From an uncultured Duncaniella sp. (GTDB lineage: Bacteria; Bacteroidota; Bacteroidia; Bacteroidales; Muribaculaceae), in assembly GCA_910578615.1 (NCBI GenBank), contig CAJTRI010000026.1, positions 1,810 to 17,063 on the forward strand: a stretch of DNA of 15,254 nt, given 5' to 3'. The notes under the pieces were generated by a model. It worked only from the letters and a program-made list of their open reading frames with translations. It did not search any database and was not told the DNA's origin. The position numbers and the translations under genes were made by a program. Positions 1 through 7,143 of the stretch are shown piece after piece. Each line of letters opens with the position of its first letter. The first letter of the stretch is position 1.

Positions 1-714
1 GTGGAAAAGGCAGAGAGAGGCATTGTATTCATTGACGAGATAGACAAGATCGCGCGAAAGGGTGACAATCCCTCCATAACCCGCGATGTGTCGGGCGAAG
101 GAGTACAGCAGGGTCTCCTCAAACTTCTTGAAGGCTCGGTGGTCAACGTTCCGCCGAATGGAGGTCGCAAGCATCCTGAACAGAAGATGATCGCGGTCGA
201 CACTAAGAACATCCTCTTCATCTGCGGAGGGGCCTTTGACGGTATCGAGCGCAAGATAGCCCAGCGTCTCAATACCCATGTGGTGGGATTCACCGGCAAC
301 GGCGTGCGCTCCAAGGTAGACTCGGACAACTATCTAAAATATATAGCACCGCAGGATCTTAAATCGTTCGGCCTTATTCCAGAGATAATAGGCCGTCTGC
401 CGGTGCTTGTCCATCTTGATCCCCTCGACCGTGGCGCGCTTCTAAAAGTGCTCACGGAGCCTAAGAACGCCATCATACGCCAGTATGAGAAGCTTTTCGC
501 CATGGACGGGGTAAAATTAAGTTTCACTCCTGAGACGCTTGAATTTATAGTGGACAAGGCTATCGAATACAAGCTCGGAGCACGCGGACTACGCACCATC
601 GTGGAGACCATCATGGTCGATCCGATGTATGAAACCCCCTCAGCCAAGGTCGAGGAACTCACCATAACAAGAGAATTTGCAGAAGAAAAACTCAAAAAAG
701 CATACATAGGCTGA
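1..714 (+). CDS. clpX: ATP-dependent Clp protease ATP-binding subunit ClpX, C-terminal part (5' end outside window)
   Basis: ClpX is the AAA+ unfoldase that feeds substrates to the ClpP peptidase in the cytoplasm. The visible 237 residues begin just before Walker B (IVFIDEIDK, residues 8-16). Next come the substrate-gripping RKH loop (GGRKHP, 54-59), ICGGAF (75-79), a VGF tripeptide at 95-97 where the ClpP-binding IGF loop is expected, and a sensor-2 region (GARGLR, near 193-198). The zinc-binding domain and Walker A are missing; ClpX is usually about 410-420 residues, so roughly 175 lie upstream of the window. The GTG at position 1 is therefore an internal Val codon, not a start. recQ follows after 152 bp, an order familiar from other Bacteroidales. 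Identity is certain; whether VGF changes ClpP docking is unknown. Confidence 0.97.
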   Translation: MEKAERGIVFIDEIDKIARKGDNPSITRDVSGEGVQQGLLKLLEGSVVNVPPNGGRKHPEQKMIAVDTKNILFICGGAFDGIERKIAQRLNTHVVGFTGNGVRSKVDSDNYLKYIAPQDLKSFGLIPEIIGRLPVLVHLDPLDRGALLKVLTEPKNAIIRQYEKLFAMDGVKLSFTPETLEFIVDKAIEYKLGARGLRTIVETIMVDPMYETPSAKVEELTITREFAEEKLKKAYIG

Positions 715-724
715 GAATCCTGCC

Positions 725-750
725 AGCTGCCGTCAAGGCGCGGCTTTCTC
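725..750 (+). terminator. Weak candidate terminator after clpX
   Basis: AGCTGC (725-730) can pair with GCGGCT (740-745), with one G-U pair and a 9-nt loop, followed by TTCTCTCC. The stem is short and the pyrimidine tract is interrupted, so termination may be partial and recQ may be partly read through from clpX. Confidence 0.25.
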
Positions 751-866
751 TCCTTAACTTCCGCCAGTCACCCGTCAGTTCTGGATCACGGCCGGTAACA
801 AACAATATAAACCTGAAAACAAAGGAACTTTTATCGCGAACCACATTTATCCCTCACCTCTAACCC

Positions 867-3041
867 ATGAACCACGACCTACATGCAGCACTGAAGAAAC
901 ACTTCGGTTTTGACACCTTCAAGGGCAATCAGGAAGCCATTATGAACGGCCTGCTTGACGGGCACGATGTCTTCGTGCTTATGCCCACCGGCGGCGGAAA
1001 GTCACTCTGCTATCAGTTGCCCGCCCTTATGATGGAGGGTACTGCCATTGTGATATCTCCGCTCATAGCGCTGATGAAGAACCAGGTCGATGCCATGAGG
1101 CATTTCAGCGAGGCTGACCATGTGGCCCATTTCCTCAATTCGTCTCTTAACCGCTCGGCGATAGACGCGGTGAAGTCAGACATAAAGTCAGGCAAGACAA
1201 AGCTGCTCTATGTAGCGCCGGAATCGCTGACCAAGGAGGAGAACATTGAGTTCCTTAAGACCATCCCCATCTCGTTCTATGCCGTTGACGAGGCCCACTG
1301 TATCTCGGAATGGGGCCATGACTTCCGTCCCGAGTACAGGCGCATACGTCCTATAATCAACGAGATCAATGTCAGGCCTATGATAGCCCTGACCGCCACT
1401 GCCACTCCGAAGGTGCAGCATGACATACAGAAAAATCTCGGGATGCAGGACGCCATGGTGTTCAAGTCGTCTTTCAACAGGCAGAATCTCTATTACGAGA
1501 TTCGTCAGAAGACGGCCAATATAGACCGTGACATCATAAAGTTTATCAAGAACAATCCCGGCAAGTCGGGCATAATCTACTGCCTGAGCCGCAAACGTGT
1601 CGAGGAACTGGCCGAGATGCTCAGAGTCAACGACATCAAGGCGCTTCCTTATCATGCTGGAATGGATGCCGCCACCCGTAGTGCCAACCAGGATGCCTTC
1701 CTTCTTGAACAGGTAGACGTCATCGTGGCAACGATAGCTTTCGGGATGGGGATTGACAAGCCGGATGTCAGGTTTGTGATTCATTACGACATGCCCAAAT
1801 CGCTCGAAGGCTACTATCAGGAGACCGGGCGTGCGGGTCGAGACGGAGGCGAGGGCGTATGCATAACTTTCTATGCCGCCAAGGATCTTCAGAAAATGGA
1901 AAAGTTCATGCAGGGAAAGCCTCTCGCAGAGCAGGAGATAGGGAAGCAGCTTCTTCTCGAAACCCAGAGCTATGCCGAGGCAAGTTCGTGCCGCCGTCGT
2001 TCACTCCTTTTTTATTTTGGCGAAGAATATCTCAGCGATAATTGTCAGAATTGCGATAATTGTCTAAATCCAAAGAAGAAAGTGGAAGCTAAAGATGATT
2101 TGTGCGCTGTCATTGAGACAGTGATTGCATTGAAAGAAAAGTTCAAGTCGGATTATATAACCGATATCCTTATGGGACGTTCCACACAGGACGTTCTCTC
2201 TTACGGCCATGACGGTCTCGAAGTGTTCGGGTGCGAGCAGGGAGCTGACGAGCGCCTGATAAATGCCGTGATTCGTCAGGGAATACTTTCCGGCTATCTC
2301 GACCGTGATATAGAGAATTACGGTCTTCTACGCGTTACTCCCAAGGGGCGCAAGTTCCTCTCCCGTCCAGTATCGTTCAAGGTTGTGGAGGACTCGGAGT
2401 TTTCAGAGGATAGCGAGGCCGAGGCCATGAAGCCCGGGGCATCGTTTGCCGCTGACGACGAGCTTTACAGCATTCTTAAAGACCTGCGCAAGAAGGTGGC
2501 CAAGCGCCTCGGACTGCCTCCTTACGTGATATTCCAGGATCCCTCGCTCGAAGCCATGGCTACGACCTACCCGGTCTCTATCGATGAGCTTCAAAACATA
2601 CCCGGTGTCGGTGCCGGAAAGGCGAAGAGATATGGAGACGAGTTCATCAAGGTCATACAGCGTCATGTGACCGAGAACGAGATTGACCGTCCAGAAGATT
2701 TGAGGGTGCGTTCAGTCCCTGACAAGAGTTCCACAAAGCTTTTTATCATCCAGCTGATAGACCGCAAGATCCCTCTCCCTGAGATTGCAAGGGCCAAGGG
2801 GCTTGAATTTTCGGAACTTCTTGACGATATAGAGGGTATAGTCTATTCGGGTACGAAGATAAATATCAACTATTATATAAACGAGATTATAGACGAGGAT
2901 TCGCAGGAAGAGCTCTTCGACTATTTCCGCGAATGCGAAAATGATGATCTTGACAAGGCCTATCATGACCTCGGAAGTGATTTCAGCGAGGAAGAGATAC
3001 GTCTTGTGCGCATCAAGTTTATTTCCGAGATGGGCAACTGA
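867..3041 (+). CDS. recQ: ATP-dependent DNA helicase RecQ
   Basis: A 724-residue 3'-5' DNA helicase for recombination and stalled-fork repair. The helicase core shows Walker A (PTGGGKS, 40-46), DEAH (141-144), the TATAT motif (176-180) and motif VI in QETGRAGRDG (318-327). The RecQ zinc module has Cys375, Cys393, Cys396 and Cys399. A winged-helix region lies at about 410-500, and an HRDC domain at about 532-600 contains a helix-hairpin-like IPGVGAGKAKR. About 120 acidic residues follow the HRDC domain, a longer tail than in E. coli RecQ (about 610 residues) but usual in Bacteroidetes. Codons around the zinc module (about 2037-2150) are more AT-rich than their surroundings. The gene ends in tandem stops (TGATAA), 8 bp before ftsE, which suggests co-transcription. 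Confidence 0.97.
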   Translation: MNHDLHAALKKHFGFDTFKGNQEAIMNGLLDGHDVFVLMPTGGGKSLCYQLPALMMEGTAIVISPLIALMKNQVDAMRHFSEADHVAHFLNSSLNRSAIDAVKSDIKSGKTKLLYVAPESLTKEENIEFLKTIPISFYAVDEAHCISEWGHDFRPEYRRIRPIINEINVRPMIALTATATPKVQHDIQKNLGMQDAMVFKSSFNRQNLYYEIRQKTANIDRDIIKFIKNNPGKSGIIYCLSRKRVEELAEMLRVNDIKALPYHAGMDAATRSANQDAFLLEQVDVIVATIAFGMGIDKPDVRFVIHYDMPKSLEGYYQETGRAGRDGGEGVCITFYAAKDLQKMEKFMQGKPLAEQEIGKQLLLETQSYAEASSCRRRSLLFYFGEEYLSDNCQNCDNCLNPKKKVEAKDDLCAVIETVIALKEKFKSDYITDILMGRSTQDVLSYGHDGLEVFGCEQGADERLINAVIRQGILSGYLDRDIENYGLLRVTPKGRKFLSRPVSFKVVEDSEFSEDSEAEAMKPGASFAADDELYSILKDLRKKVAKRLGLPPYVIFQDPSLEAMATTYPVSIDELQNIPGVGAGKAKRYGDEFIKVIQRHVTENEIDRPEDLRVRSVPDKSSTKLFIIQLIDRKIPLPEIARAKGLEFSELLDDIEGIVYSGTKININYYINEIIDEDSQEELFDYFRECENDDLDKAYHDLGSDFSEEEIRLVRIKFISEMGN

Positions 3042-3049
3042 TAAGCGCC

Positions 3050-3715
3050 ATGGCCACAGTTATCAACTATAAGAACGTAGAGCTTCACCGCAACTCGCTC
3101 ATAGCCTTGAAGAATGTCAATCTCAAAGTGGAGCAGGGCGAGTTTCTGTATCTGACAGGCAAGGTGGGAAGCGGCAAGTCGAGCCTTCTGAAAAGTATCT
3201 ATGCCGAGATTCCCATAGCAAAAGGCGAGGCCGGGGTACTTGACTATGATCTTACAACGATCAAGACGGGCCAAATACCGTTCCTTCGCCGCCATATAGG
3301 CATAATATTCCAAGATTTCCAGCTCCTGAATGACCGGTCAGCCGAAGAGAATCTTCTCTTCGTGCTCCGGGCAACAGGCTGGCGTGACCGTGAGGCCATG
3401 AAGGAAAGAGTGGAGAAGGTGCTTAAAAGTGTGGGAATGCTCAACAAGGCATACAAGCGTCCTCATGAGTTGTCGGGAGGCGAGCAGCAGCGTATAGTGA
3501 TAGCGCGTGCACTTCTCAATGAACCTCCAATAATTCTTGCCGACGAACCGACTGGCAATCTTGACCCGGCTATCGGGGAGTCGATAATAGGCTATCTCCA
3601 CCATATCTCCCGTAGTGGGACGGCTGTCATAATGGCTACCCATAACATGGCCTTTGTAGAGCAGTTCCCTGCCCGAGTGCTGACATGTGCCGGACATACT
3701 GTGACAGCCGGCTGA
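3050..3715 (+). CDS. ftsE: Cell division ABC transporter ATP-binding protein FtsE
   Basis: A 221-residue ABC ATPase. Motifs: Walker A GKVGSGKSS (37-45), Q-loop Gln88 in IIFQDFQLL, signature LSGGEQQR (141-148), Walker B IILADE (161-166), D-loop NLDP (170-173) and switch His198. The stretch IPFLRRHIGIIFQDFQLLNDR (from residue 76) is typical of FtsE rather than LolD or MacB. FtsE normally pairs with the permease FtsX at the divisome and gates peptidoglycan hydrolases across the membrane. No ftsX is next to it: upstream is recQ (8 bp away) and downstream an NADH dehydrogenase-like gene, so the permease must be encoded elsewhere. The family is certain; the FtsE assignment within it is strong but rests on motif recognition. 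Confidence 0.85.
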   Translation: MATVINYKNVELHRNSLIALKNVNLKVEQGEFLYLTGKVGSGKSSLLKSIYAEIPIAKGEAGVLDYDLTTIKTGQIPFLRRHIGIIFQDFQLLNDRSAEENLLFVLRATGWRDREAMKERVEKVLKSVGMLNKAYKRPHELSGGEQQRIVIARALLNEPPIILADEPTGNLDPAIGESIIGYLHHISRSGTAVIMATHNMAFVEQFPARVLTCAGHTVTAG

Positions 3716-3724
3716 TCATTCCGT

Positions 3725-3744
3725 GTTTACTGGTGTAAACCAGT
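3725..3744. repeat. Two overlapping, mutually exclusive 6-bp inverted repeats
   Basis: GTTTAC (3725-3730) pairs with GTAAAC (3735-3740) around TGGT. In the same bases, ACTGGT (3729-3734) pairs with ACCAGT (3739-3744) around GTAA. Both are perfect, but they share nucleotides and cannot form together. They lie 10 bp after the ftsE stop and about 50 bp before the next gene. No T-run follows, so this is not a plain terminator. It could be a protein-binding site, a small RNA switch, or chance. Confidence 0.4.
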
Positions 3745-3795
3745 GTTGTATCGCGGGTGTTATAGAGGCATAAACAGATTATGCTTTTATAAGAT

Positions 3796-5079
3796 ATGCC
3801 CGAAAGAGAAAAAGTTGTCATTCTCGGCGGAGGTTTTGCCGGACTGAGGATATTGAAGGATATTGACCGAAAAAGGTTCGATGTCCATATTGTTGACCGC
3901 AACAACTATCATGGTTTTCCACCTTTGTTTTATCAGGTGGCATCTTCCGGCCTCGAACCTGCCGACATAGCTTTCCCGTTCAGGAGACGGCTTGGAAAGG
4001 ACAAATTTCCTCGGGCGAGATTCCATCTCGGCTCTGTTGTTGAGGTCGATGCCGCCTCGCAGACGGTTATAACTGACAAGGAGCGCATATCATATGACCA
4101 TCTTGTCATAGCACTCGGGACTACGAATAATTTTTTCGCGGATGACTCGCTGAGGGAGAAAGTTTATACGTTGAAGTCGATAGACGAAGCCATACGTCTG
4201 CGCAACGAGATAATCCTGCGTTGCGAACGTGCCGCATTAGAGTCGGATGAGGGAAAACGCCGTGAGATGCTTACGTTTGTCGTGATTGGCGGCGGCCCTG
4301 CCGGAGTCGAAGTGGCAGGAGCGCTCGGGGAATTGAAGAGATATATACTTAAAAGGGAATATCCGGAGATATCTCCTGATGATATGACTATACGGCTGGT
4401 CGAGGGTTCTTCGCGTCTGCTCGGTGCTATGAGCGAGAAGGCCTCTGCGACGGCGTCGGAGGATCTTGGAAGCCTGATGGTGGATGTCACACTCGGGCAT
4501 GTCATGAAAAGTTTTGAAGACGGTGTCGTGACGCTTGATGATGGTACGGCATTCAATGCCGGCATAGTCGTCTGGACAGCTGGCGTCAAGGCAGTGCCTG
4601 TCAATATCACAGGCCATACGGAAGATTGTATCTATGGACGCGGAGGACGCATAGTCACTGATGACAGATGCCGTGTCAAAGGCCTTGGAAATGTCTATGC
4701 TGTGGGTGACATTGGCATATTTACCGATGACATGTATCCTCAGGGACTTCCACAGCTTGCGCAAGTGGCTATACAGGAGGGACGTTTTGTGGCCCGTTGT
4801 CTGAATCGTGGCGACTGGTCTTCGCCGTTCCGATATTCTGACCGTGGTTCGATGGCGACGATAGGGCGCAACAAGGCCGTGGCCGATATTCGCGGACTTC
4901 GTCTCAAAGGCTGGGCGGGATGGATGGCATGGATGTTTATCCATCTGGTTTCCCTGATGGGGATGAGAAGCAAGCTTTCGGTACTGCTCAATTGGACATG
5001 GTCTTATTTTACCTACAATACCGCACTGCGCATACTTCTGCGCGGAAGTATGTATCCTCTCAGGAAAATGGAAGGATGA
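3796..5079 (+). CDS. NAD(P)/FAD-dependent oxidoreductase, type II NADH dehydrogenase (NDH-2) family
   Basis: A 427-residue flavoprotein predicted to oxidise NADH and pass electrons to membrane quinone without pumping protons. The N-terminal FAD-binding Rossmann motif is GGGFAG (11-16). A second nucleotide-binding Rossmann motif, VIGGGPAGVEVAG, spans about 163-175. YAVGD (301-305) is the FAD pyrophosphate-contacting ATG-like segment. QLAQVAIQEG (320-329) matches the conserved quinone-site AQxAxQ region of NDH-2. GSMATIGRNKAVADI (351-365) is also typical. A hydrophobic, Trp-rich C-terminus (about 371-405, containing WAGWMAWMFIHLV) would anchor it to the inner membrane face. The gene stands alone on its strand and converges with the DMT transporter gene, with only 9 bp between the stops, so their transcripts probably overlap at the 3' ends. 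Quinone type and in vivo donor cannot be read from sequence. Confidence 0.9.
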   Translation: MPEREKVVILGGGFAGLRILKDIDRKRFDVHIVDRNNYHGFPPLFYQVASSGLEPADIAFPFRRRLGKDKFPRARFHLGSVVEVDAASQTVITDKERISYDHLVIALGTTNNFFADDSLREKVYTLKSIDEAIRLRNEIILRCERAALESDEGKRREMLTFVVIGGGPAGVEVAGALGELKRYILKREYPEISPDDMTIRLVEGSSRLLGAMSEKASATASEDLGSLMVDVTLGHVMKSFEDGVVTLDDGTAFNAGIVVWTAGVKAVPVNITGHTEDCIYGRGGRIVTDDRCRVKGLGNVYAVGDIGIFTDDMYPQGLPQLAQVAIQEGRFVARCLNRGDWSSPFRYSDRGSMATIGRNKAVADIRGLRLKGWAGWMAWMFIHLVSLMGMRSKLSVLLNWTWSYFTYNTALRILLRGSMYPLRKMEG

Positions 5080-5088
5080 ACCTTCTAC

Positions 5089-6000
5089 CTACCGTGACGG
5101 TTGCGGTGCTGCCTTGCTTATGGTAACGAGGTAGACGCCAGTGAATATTAGGGCCACTGCGACAGCCTTTGTGACAGTGAACGCGTCGAGACCGAGTATT
5201 ATCCCGGTAGTGGTGGCAACCACTGGCTGGACGTAATTGTACATTCCCACAAGGGTGGGGCGCAGGTTCTTCTGACCTATCATGACGAAGATATAGGCTA
5301 AGAATGTCGCGCAGACAACTACATAAGCCGCTCCGAAAATCTCTTTCTCTGTAAAAGCAGGCCATGGTGCGGAGGCTAGCTCCGAGATGGAGAACGGCAT
5401 TACCACGATGGACGCGAATGTGAACATCCATTTCATCAGCGTGAATACCGTGTATTTCTTTATGAAATTGCGGTAGAATGTGAGATAAAGCGCATAGCTG
5501 ACCTGTGCCGTAAGGACAAGCATGTCACCGACCATCGGGTTGTCTCCCGGCAGTACCGAGGAAGAGGCTCCGCCAAGCACGAGTATTATGGCGCCCGATG
5601 CGCCGAGTATGATTCCGCCGATCTTTTTTAGCGTTATAGGCTCTCCGAGAATAATTGCGGCAAATACCATTACCCACAACGGCATGGTTGTGGTGATAAT
5701 AGAGGCTTCGCCCGGAGATGTAAGTCCTATCCCGAATACATAGCAACCCTGATTGCATACGATGCCGAGCATGGCCGCTCCGGCCATCAGAAGTAGGTCT
5801 TTTGCCGGTACTTTCTCCTTCTTGGTGAATATGGATGTGAGCCAGAAGAGGATTGCAGCGCCGAAGATTCGGAAATCAGTCATAAGCAGTGGCGAAACGA
5901 GGCCTGCCGCCATGACTAATTTGGCTACGGGGGCCATAAGACCCCACATTATGTTGGCCCCGAGCATCGCGATGTGTCCCTTGATATGCGAAAAATTCAT
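5089..6000 (-). CDS. DMT superfamily permease with two EamA domains
   Basis: A 303-residue, highly hydrophobic inner-membrane protein with about ten predicted transmembrane helices in two EamA repeats (about residues 8-142 and 157-295). Features typical of this family are the early NIMWGLMAPVAK segment, SPGEASIITTTMPLW at the end of the first repeat, ILGEPIT between helices, and the YNYVQPVVATTTGIILG segment in the second repeat. Such carriers usually export amino acids, metabolites or drugs, but substrate cannot be inferred from sequence. A well-formed promoter lies just upstream on the minus strand. The gene is divergent from pgeF and convergent with the NDH-2 gene. Confidence 0.9.
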   Translation of the reverse strand: MNFSHIKGHIAMLGANIMWGLMAPVAKLVMAAGLVSPLLMTDFRIFGAAILFWLTSIFTKKEKVPAKDLLLMAGAAMLGIVCNQGCYVFGIGLTSPGEASIITTTMPLWVMVFAAIILGEPITLKKIGGIILGASGAIILVLGGASSSVLPGDNPMVGDMLVLTAQVSYALYLTFYRNFIKKYTVFTLMKWMFTFASIVVMPFSISELASAPWPAFTEKEIFGAAYVVVCATFLAYIFVMIGQKNLRPTLVGMYNYVQPVVATTTGIILGLDAFTVTKAVAVALIFTGVYLVTISKAAPQPSR

Positions 6001-6007
6001 AAATTTG
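5980..6007 (+). promoter_or_regulatory. Candidate promoter for pgeF, overlapping the DMT start codon
   Basis: TAAATTTG (6000-6007) is a full match to the TAnnTTTG -7 box on the plus strand and would start transcription near 6014, about 47 nt before the pgeF ATG. The -33 element is poor: CTTG at 5980-5983 is only 16 bp away, short of the usual 19-21. Confidence 0.4.
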
Positions 6008-6029
6008 CACTTGATTTGAAAAATTGGCG

Positions 6030-6060
6030 CAAAATTACATCAAAATCACCAAACAACAAA
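6030..6060 (-). promoter_or_regulatory. Bacteroidetes-type promoter for the DMT permease gene
   Basis: Read on the minus strand, TTTG (6060-6057) is followed after 19 bp by TAATTTTG (6037-6030), an exact match to the Bacteroidota -33/-7 consensus TTTG-N19-21-TAnnTTTG. Transcription would start near 6024, giving a leader of about 24 nt. The -33 box abuts the pgeF start codon on the other strand. Confidence 0.7.
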
Positions 6061-6822
6061 ATGATTACACCTACGAGTTGGCTGCATCCCCTCTGTGAGG
6101 CCGGATCTTGTCATGCCTACTATACGTCGCGTGGGGACGTGGCAGATATCGGTTCCCCTTATTCAGGTTTCAGCGTGTGCCATTATACAGGCGACAGCGA
6201 TGCTGGAGTGGCTTCATGTCGCAAAAAACTTTCGGAAATTATAGGGATAGGGGAGGAGAGGATTGTGATACCTTGTCAGACCCATTCTTCAAAAGTGGTA
6301 ACCATAGATTCAGTGCCGGTCTCTGACGCGCTCGTATATGGTTGTGACGGACTTGTCACGGCGATGAAAAACGTGGTCATAGGGGTGAATACGGCTGACT
6401 GTGTACCTGTGGCGCTTCTTGACCCGGTAGGAGGGATTGTCGGAGTGGCACATGCCGGATGGCGTGGTGCGCTTGACGGTATTGTCGAGGCGACTGTGGA
6501 TGCCATGGTTGCGAAAGGGTCATCAGCCGGTAATATATGTTATGCACTCGGGCCTTCGATATGTCAGAGATGTTTCGAGGTGGGAGAGGAAGTGGCCGCA
6601 CGTTTCCCGGACAGTATGGTCAGTCGTCTTTACGGTGTCCGTCCGCATGTAGATCTCCAAGGTTATGTGGTGTCCGTTCTGCATTCAAGGGGGGTGACTC
6701 CTTCACACGGATTCTGTCGGAATGACGAAATGTGCACGCGCCATCATCCAGACCGTTTCTTTTCGGCACGGGCCTTAGGCACAGCATCAGGCCGAGGATT
6801 TACCTTTGTTTTTGTTAATTAG
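6061..6822 (+). CDS. pgeF: PgeF/YfiH-family laccase-domain protein (peptidoglycan editing factor, purine nucleoside-active)
   Basis: A 253-residue member of the YfiH/PgeF family. Members act as multicopper-like, zinc-containing purine nucleoside enzymes (adenosine phosphorylase/deaminase activity shown for relatives), and E. coli PgeF limits misincorporation in peptidoglycan precursors. The three family metal ligands are visible: His75 in QTHSSKV, Cys114 in NTADCVPV and His131 in AHAGWRG. The start was placed at ATG 6061 (MITPTSW). The longer in-frame reading from 5974 adds 29 residues that overlap the divergent gene and its promoter elements and do not resemble the family. Length is normal for the family. 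The stop codon lies inside a 15-bp palindrome. Confidence 0.93.
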   Translation: MITPTSWLHPLCEAGSCHAYYTSRGDVADIGSPYSGFSVCHYTGDSDAGVASCRKKLSEIIGIGEERIVIPCQTHSSKVVTIDSVPVSDALVYGCDGLVTAMKNVVIGVNTADCVPVALLDPVGGIVGVAHAGWRGALDGIVEATVDAMVAKGSSAGNICYALGPSICQRCFEVGEEVAARFPDSMVSRLYGVRPHVDLQGYVVSVLHSRGVTPSHGFCRNDEMCTRHHPDRFFSARALGTASGRGFTFVFVN

Positions 6823-6833
6823 AATGATTCTAA
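6819..6833. promoter_or_regulatory. 7-1-7 palindrome resembling a Fur/PerR box
   Basis: TTAGAATGATTCTAA is a perfect 7-bp inverted repeat around one central base. It differs from the known PerR box TTATAATnATTATAA only by one symmetric T/A-to-G/C change in each arm. It overlaps the pgeF stop codon and lies 310 bp upstream of dnaA. No promoter was found immediately beside it, so its regulatory role is unproven. Confidence 0.35.
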
Positions 6834-6960
6834 ATAGTAGACTTGTGTGAACCTTTATGTAAAAGTGTCAAAAAGTCCCTATTATCAGCACATTTCCCGT
6901 GTTTCAGCCCTTTCCAATCGGTGTGTTAATAAATTATATACCCATGTAATATATTGAAAT

Positions 6961-7003
6961 ACAGCATATTGAATGTGTAAATTACACCAAAGGATAATGC
7001 TGT
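6961..7003. repeat. Nested, nearly concentric inverted repeats upstream of dnaA
   Basis: Outer arms ACAGCAT (6961-6967) and ATGCTGT (6997-7003) enclose inner arms GTGTAA (6975-6980) and TTACAC (6982-6987) around a central A. The two centres are about 1 bp apart. As RNA this forms a two-tier hairpin with an internal loop, followed by TTTTG. As DNA the inner 13 bp is a typical dimeric-regulator site, and it overlaps the one near-match to a DnaA box. Possible roles are a late terminator for pgeF, a dnaA operator or a structured leader. Confidence 0.45.
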
Positions 7004-7065
7004 TTTGTAAGTGGCTGAAAGTCAAAACAATGAGACGGTCATGCAAAATGCAAAAAAATCATTAG

Positions 7066-7096
7066 TTGGTTTTTCAAAAAATTATGCTGAAATTTG
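7066..7096 (+). promoter_or_regulatory. Candidate dnaA promoter
   Basis: TTGG (7066-7069), 19 bp, then GAAATTTG (7089-7096). The -7 element differs from TAnnTTTG only at the first base and the spacing is ideal. Transcription would start near 7102, giving a leader of about 40 nt before the ATG at 7144. Confidence 0.45.
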
Positions 7097-7143
7097 CAAT
7101 CGTATAGCCCCTGTGGGCAACAAGATACATCCGCACTTGCACC

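Larger units (their letters stand above)
6823..7143. other. 321-bp AT-rich gene-free region between pgeF and dnaA
   Basis: No coding region of useful length is present. The region holds half of the 7-1-7 palindrome, a nested pair of inverted repeats (6961-7003), a short direct repeat (ATGCAAA-type, 7041-7057) and a dnaA promoter near its end. No TTATCCACA-type DnaA boxes occur; the nearest is TGTGTAAAT (6974-6982, reverse ATTTACACA), one base from TTWTNCACA. The region could be a long dnaA leader, hold a small RNA, or hold an origin-type element with diverged boxes; none is shown. Confidence 0.6.

Noticed and set aside
1..3. GTG at the first base as the clpX start
   Set aside because: The protein begins directly before Walker B, and the family needs about 175 further N-terminal residues; the gene is simply cut by the window.
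1188..1784. 198-codon open frame on the minus strand
   Set aside because: It lies wholly inside recQ, opposite conserved helicase motifs, and its product resembles no family.
2037..2064. Direct repeat GATAATTGTC within recQ
   Set aside because: It is explained by coding for the repeated Asp-Asn-Cys of the zinc-binding CxxCxxC motif.
4237..4944. 235-codon open frame on the minus strand
   Set aside because: It is opposite the NDH-2 gene, is rich in Arg, His and Ser as antisense frames often are, and has no recognisable motif.
5974..6060. 29-residue N-terminal extension of pgeF
   Set aside because: It overlaps the divergent DMT coding start and both promoter elements and has no family similarity; ATG 6061 gives the normal length.
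6823..7143. oriC upstream of dnaA
   Set aside because: No cluster of DnaA boxes and only one near-match were found; AT-richness alone is not enough.
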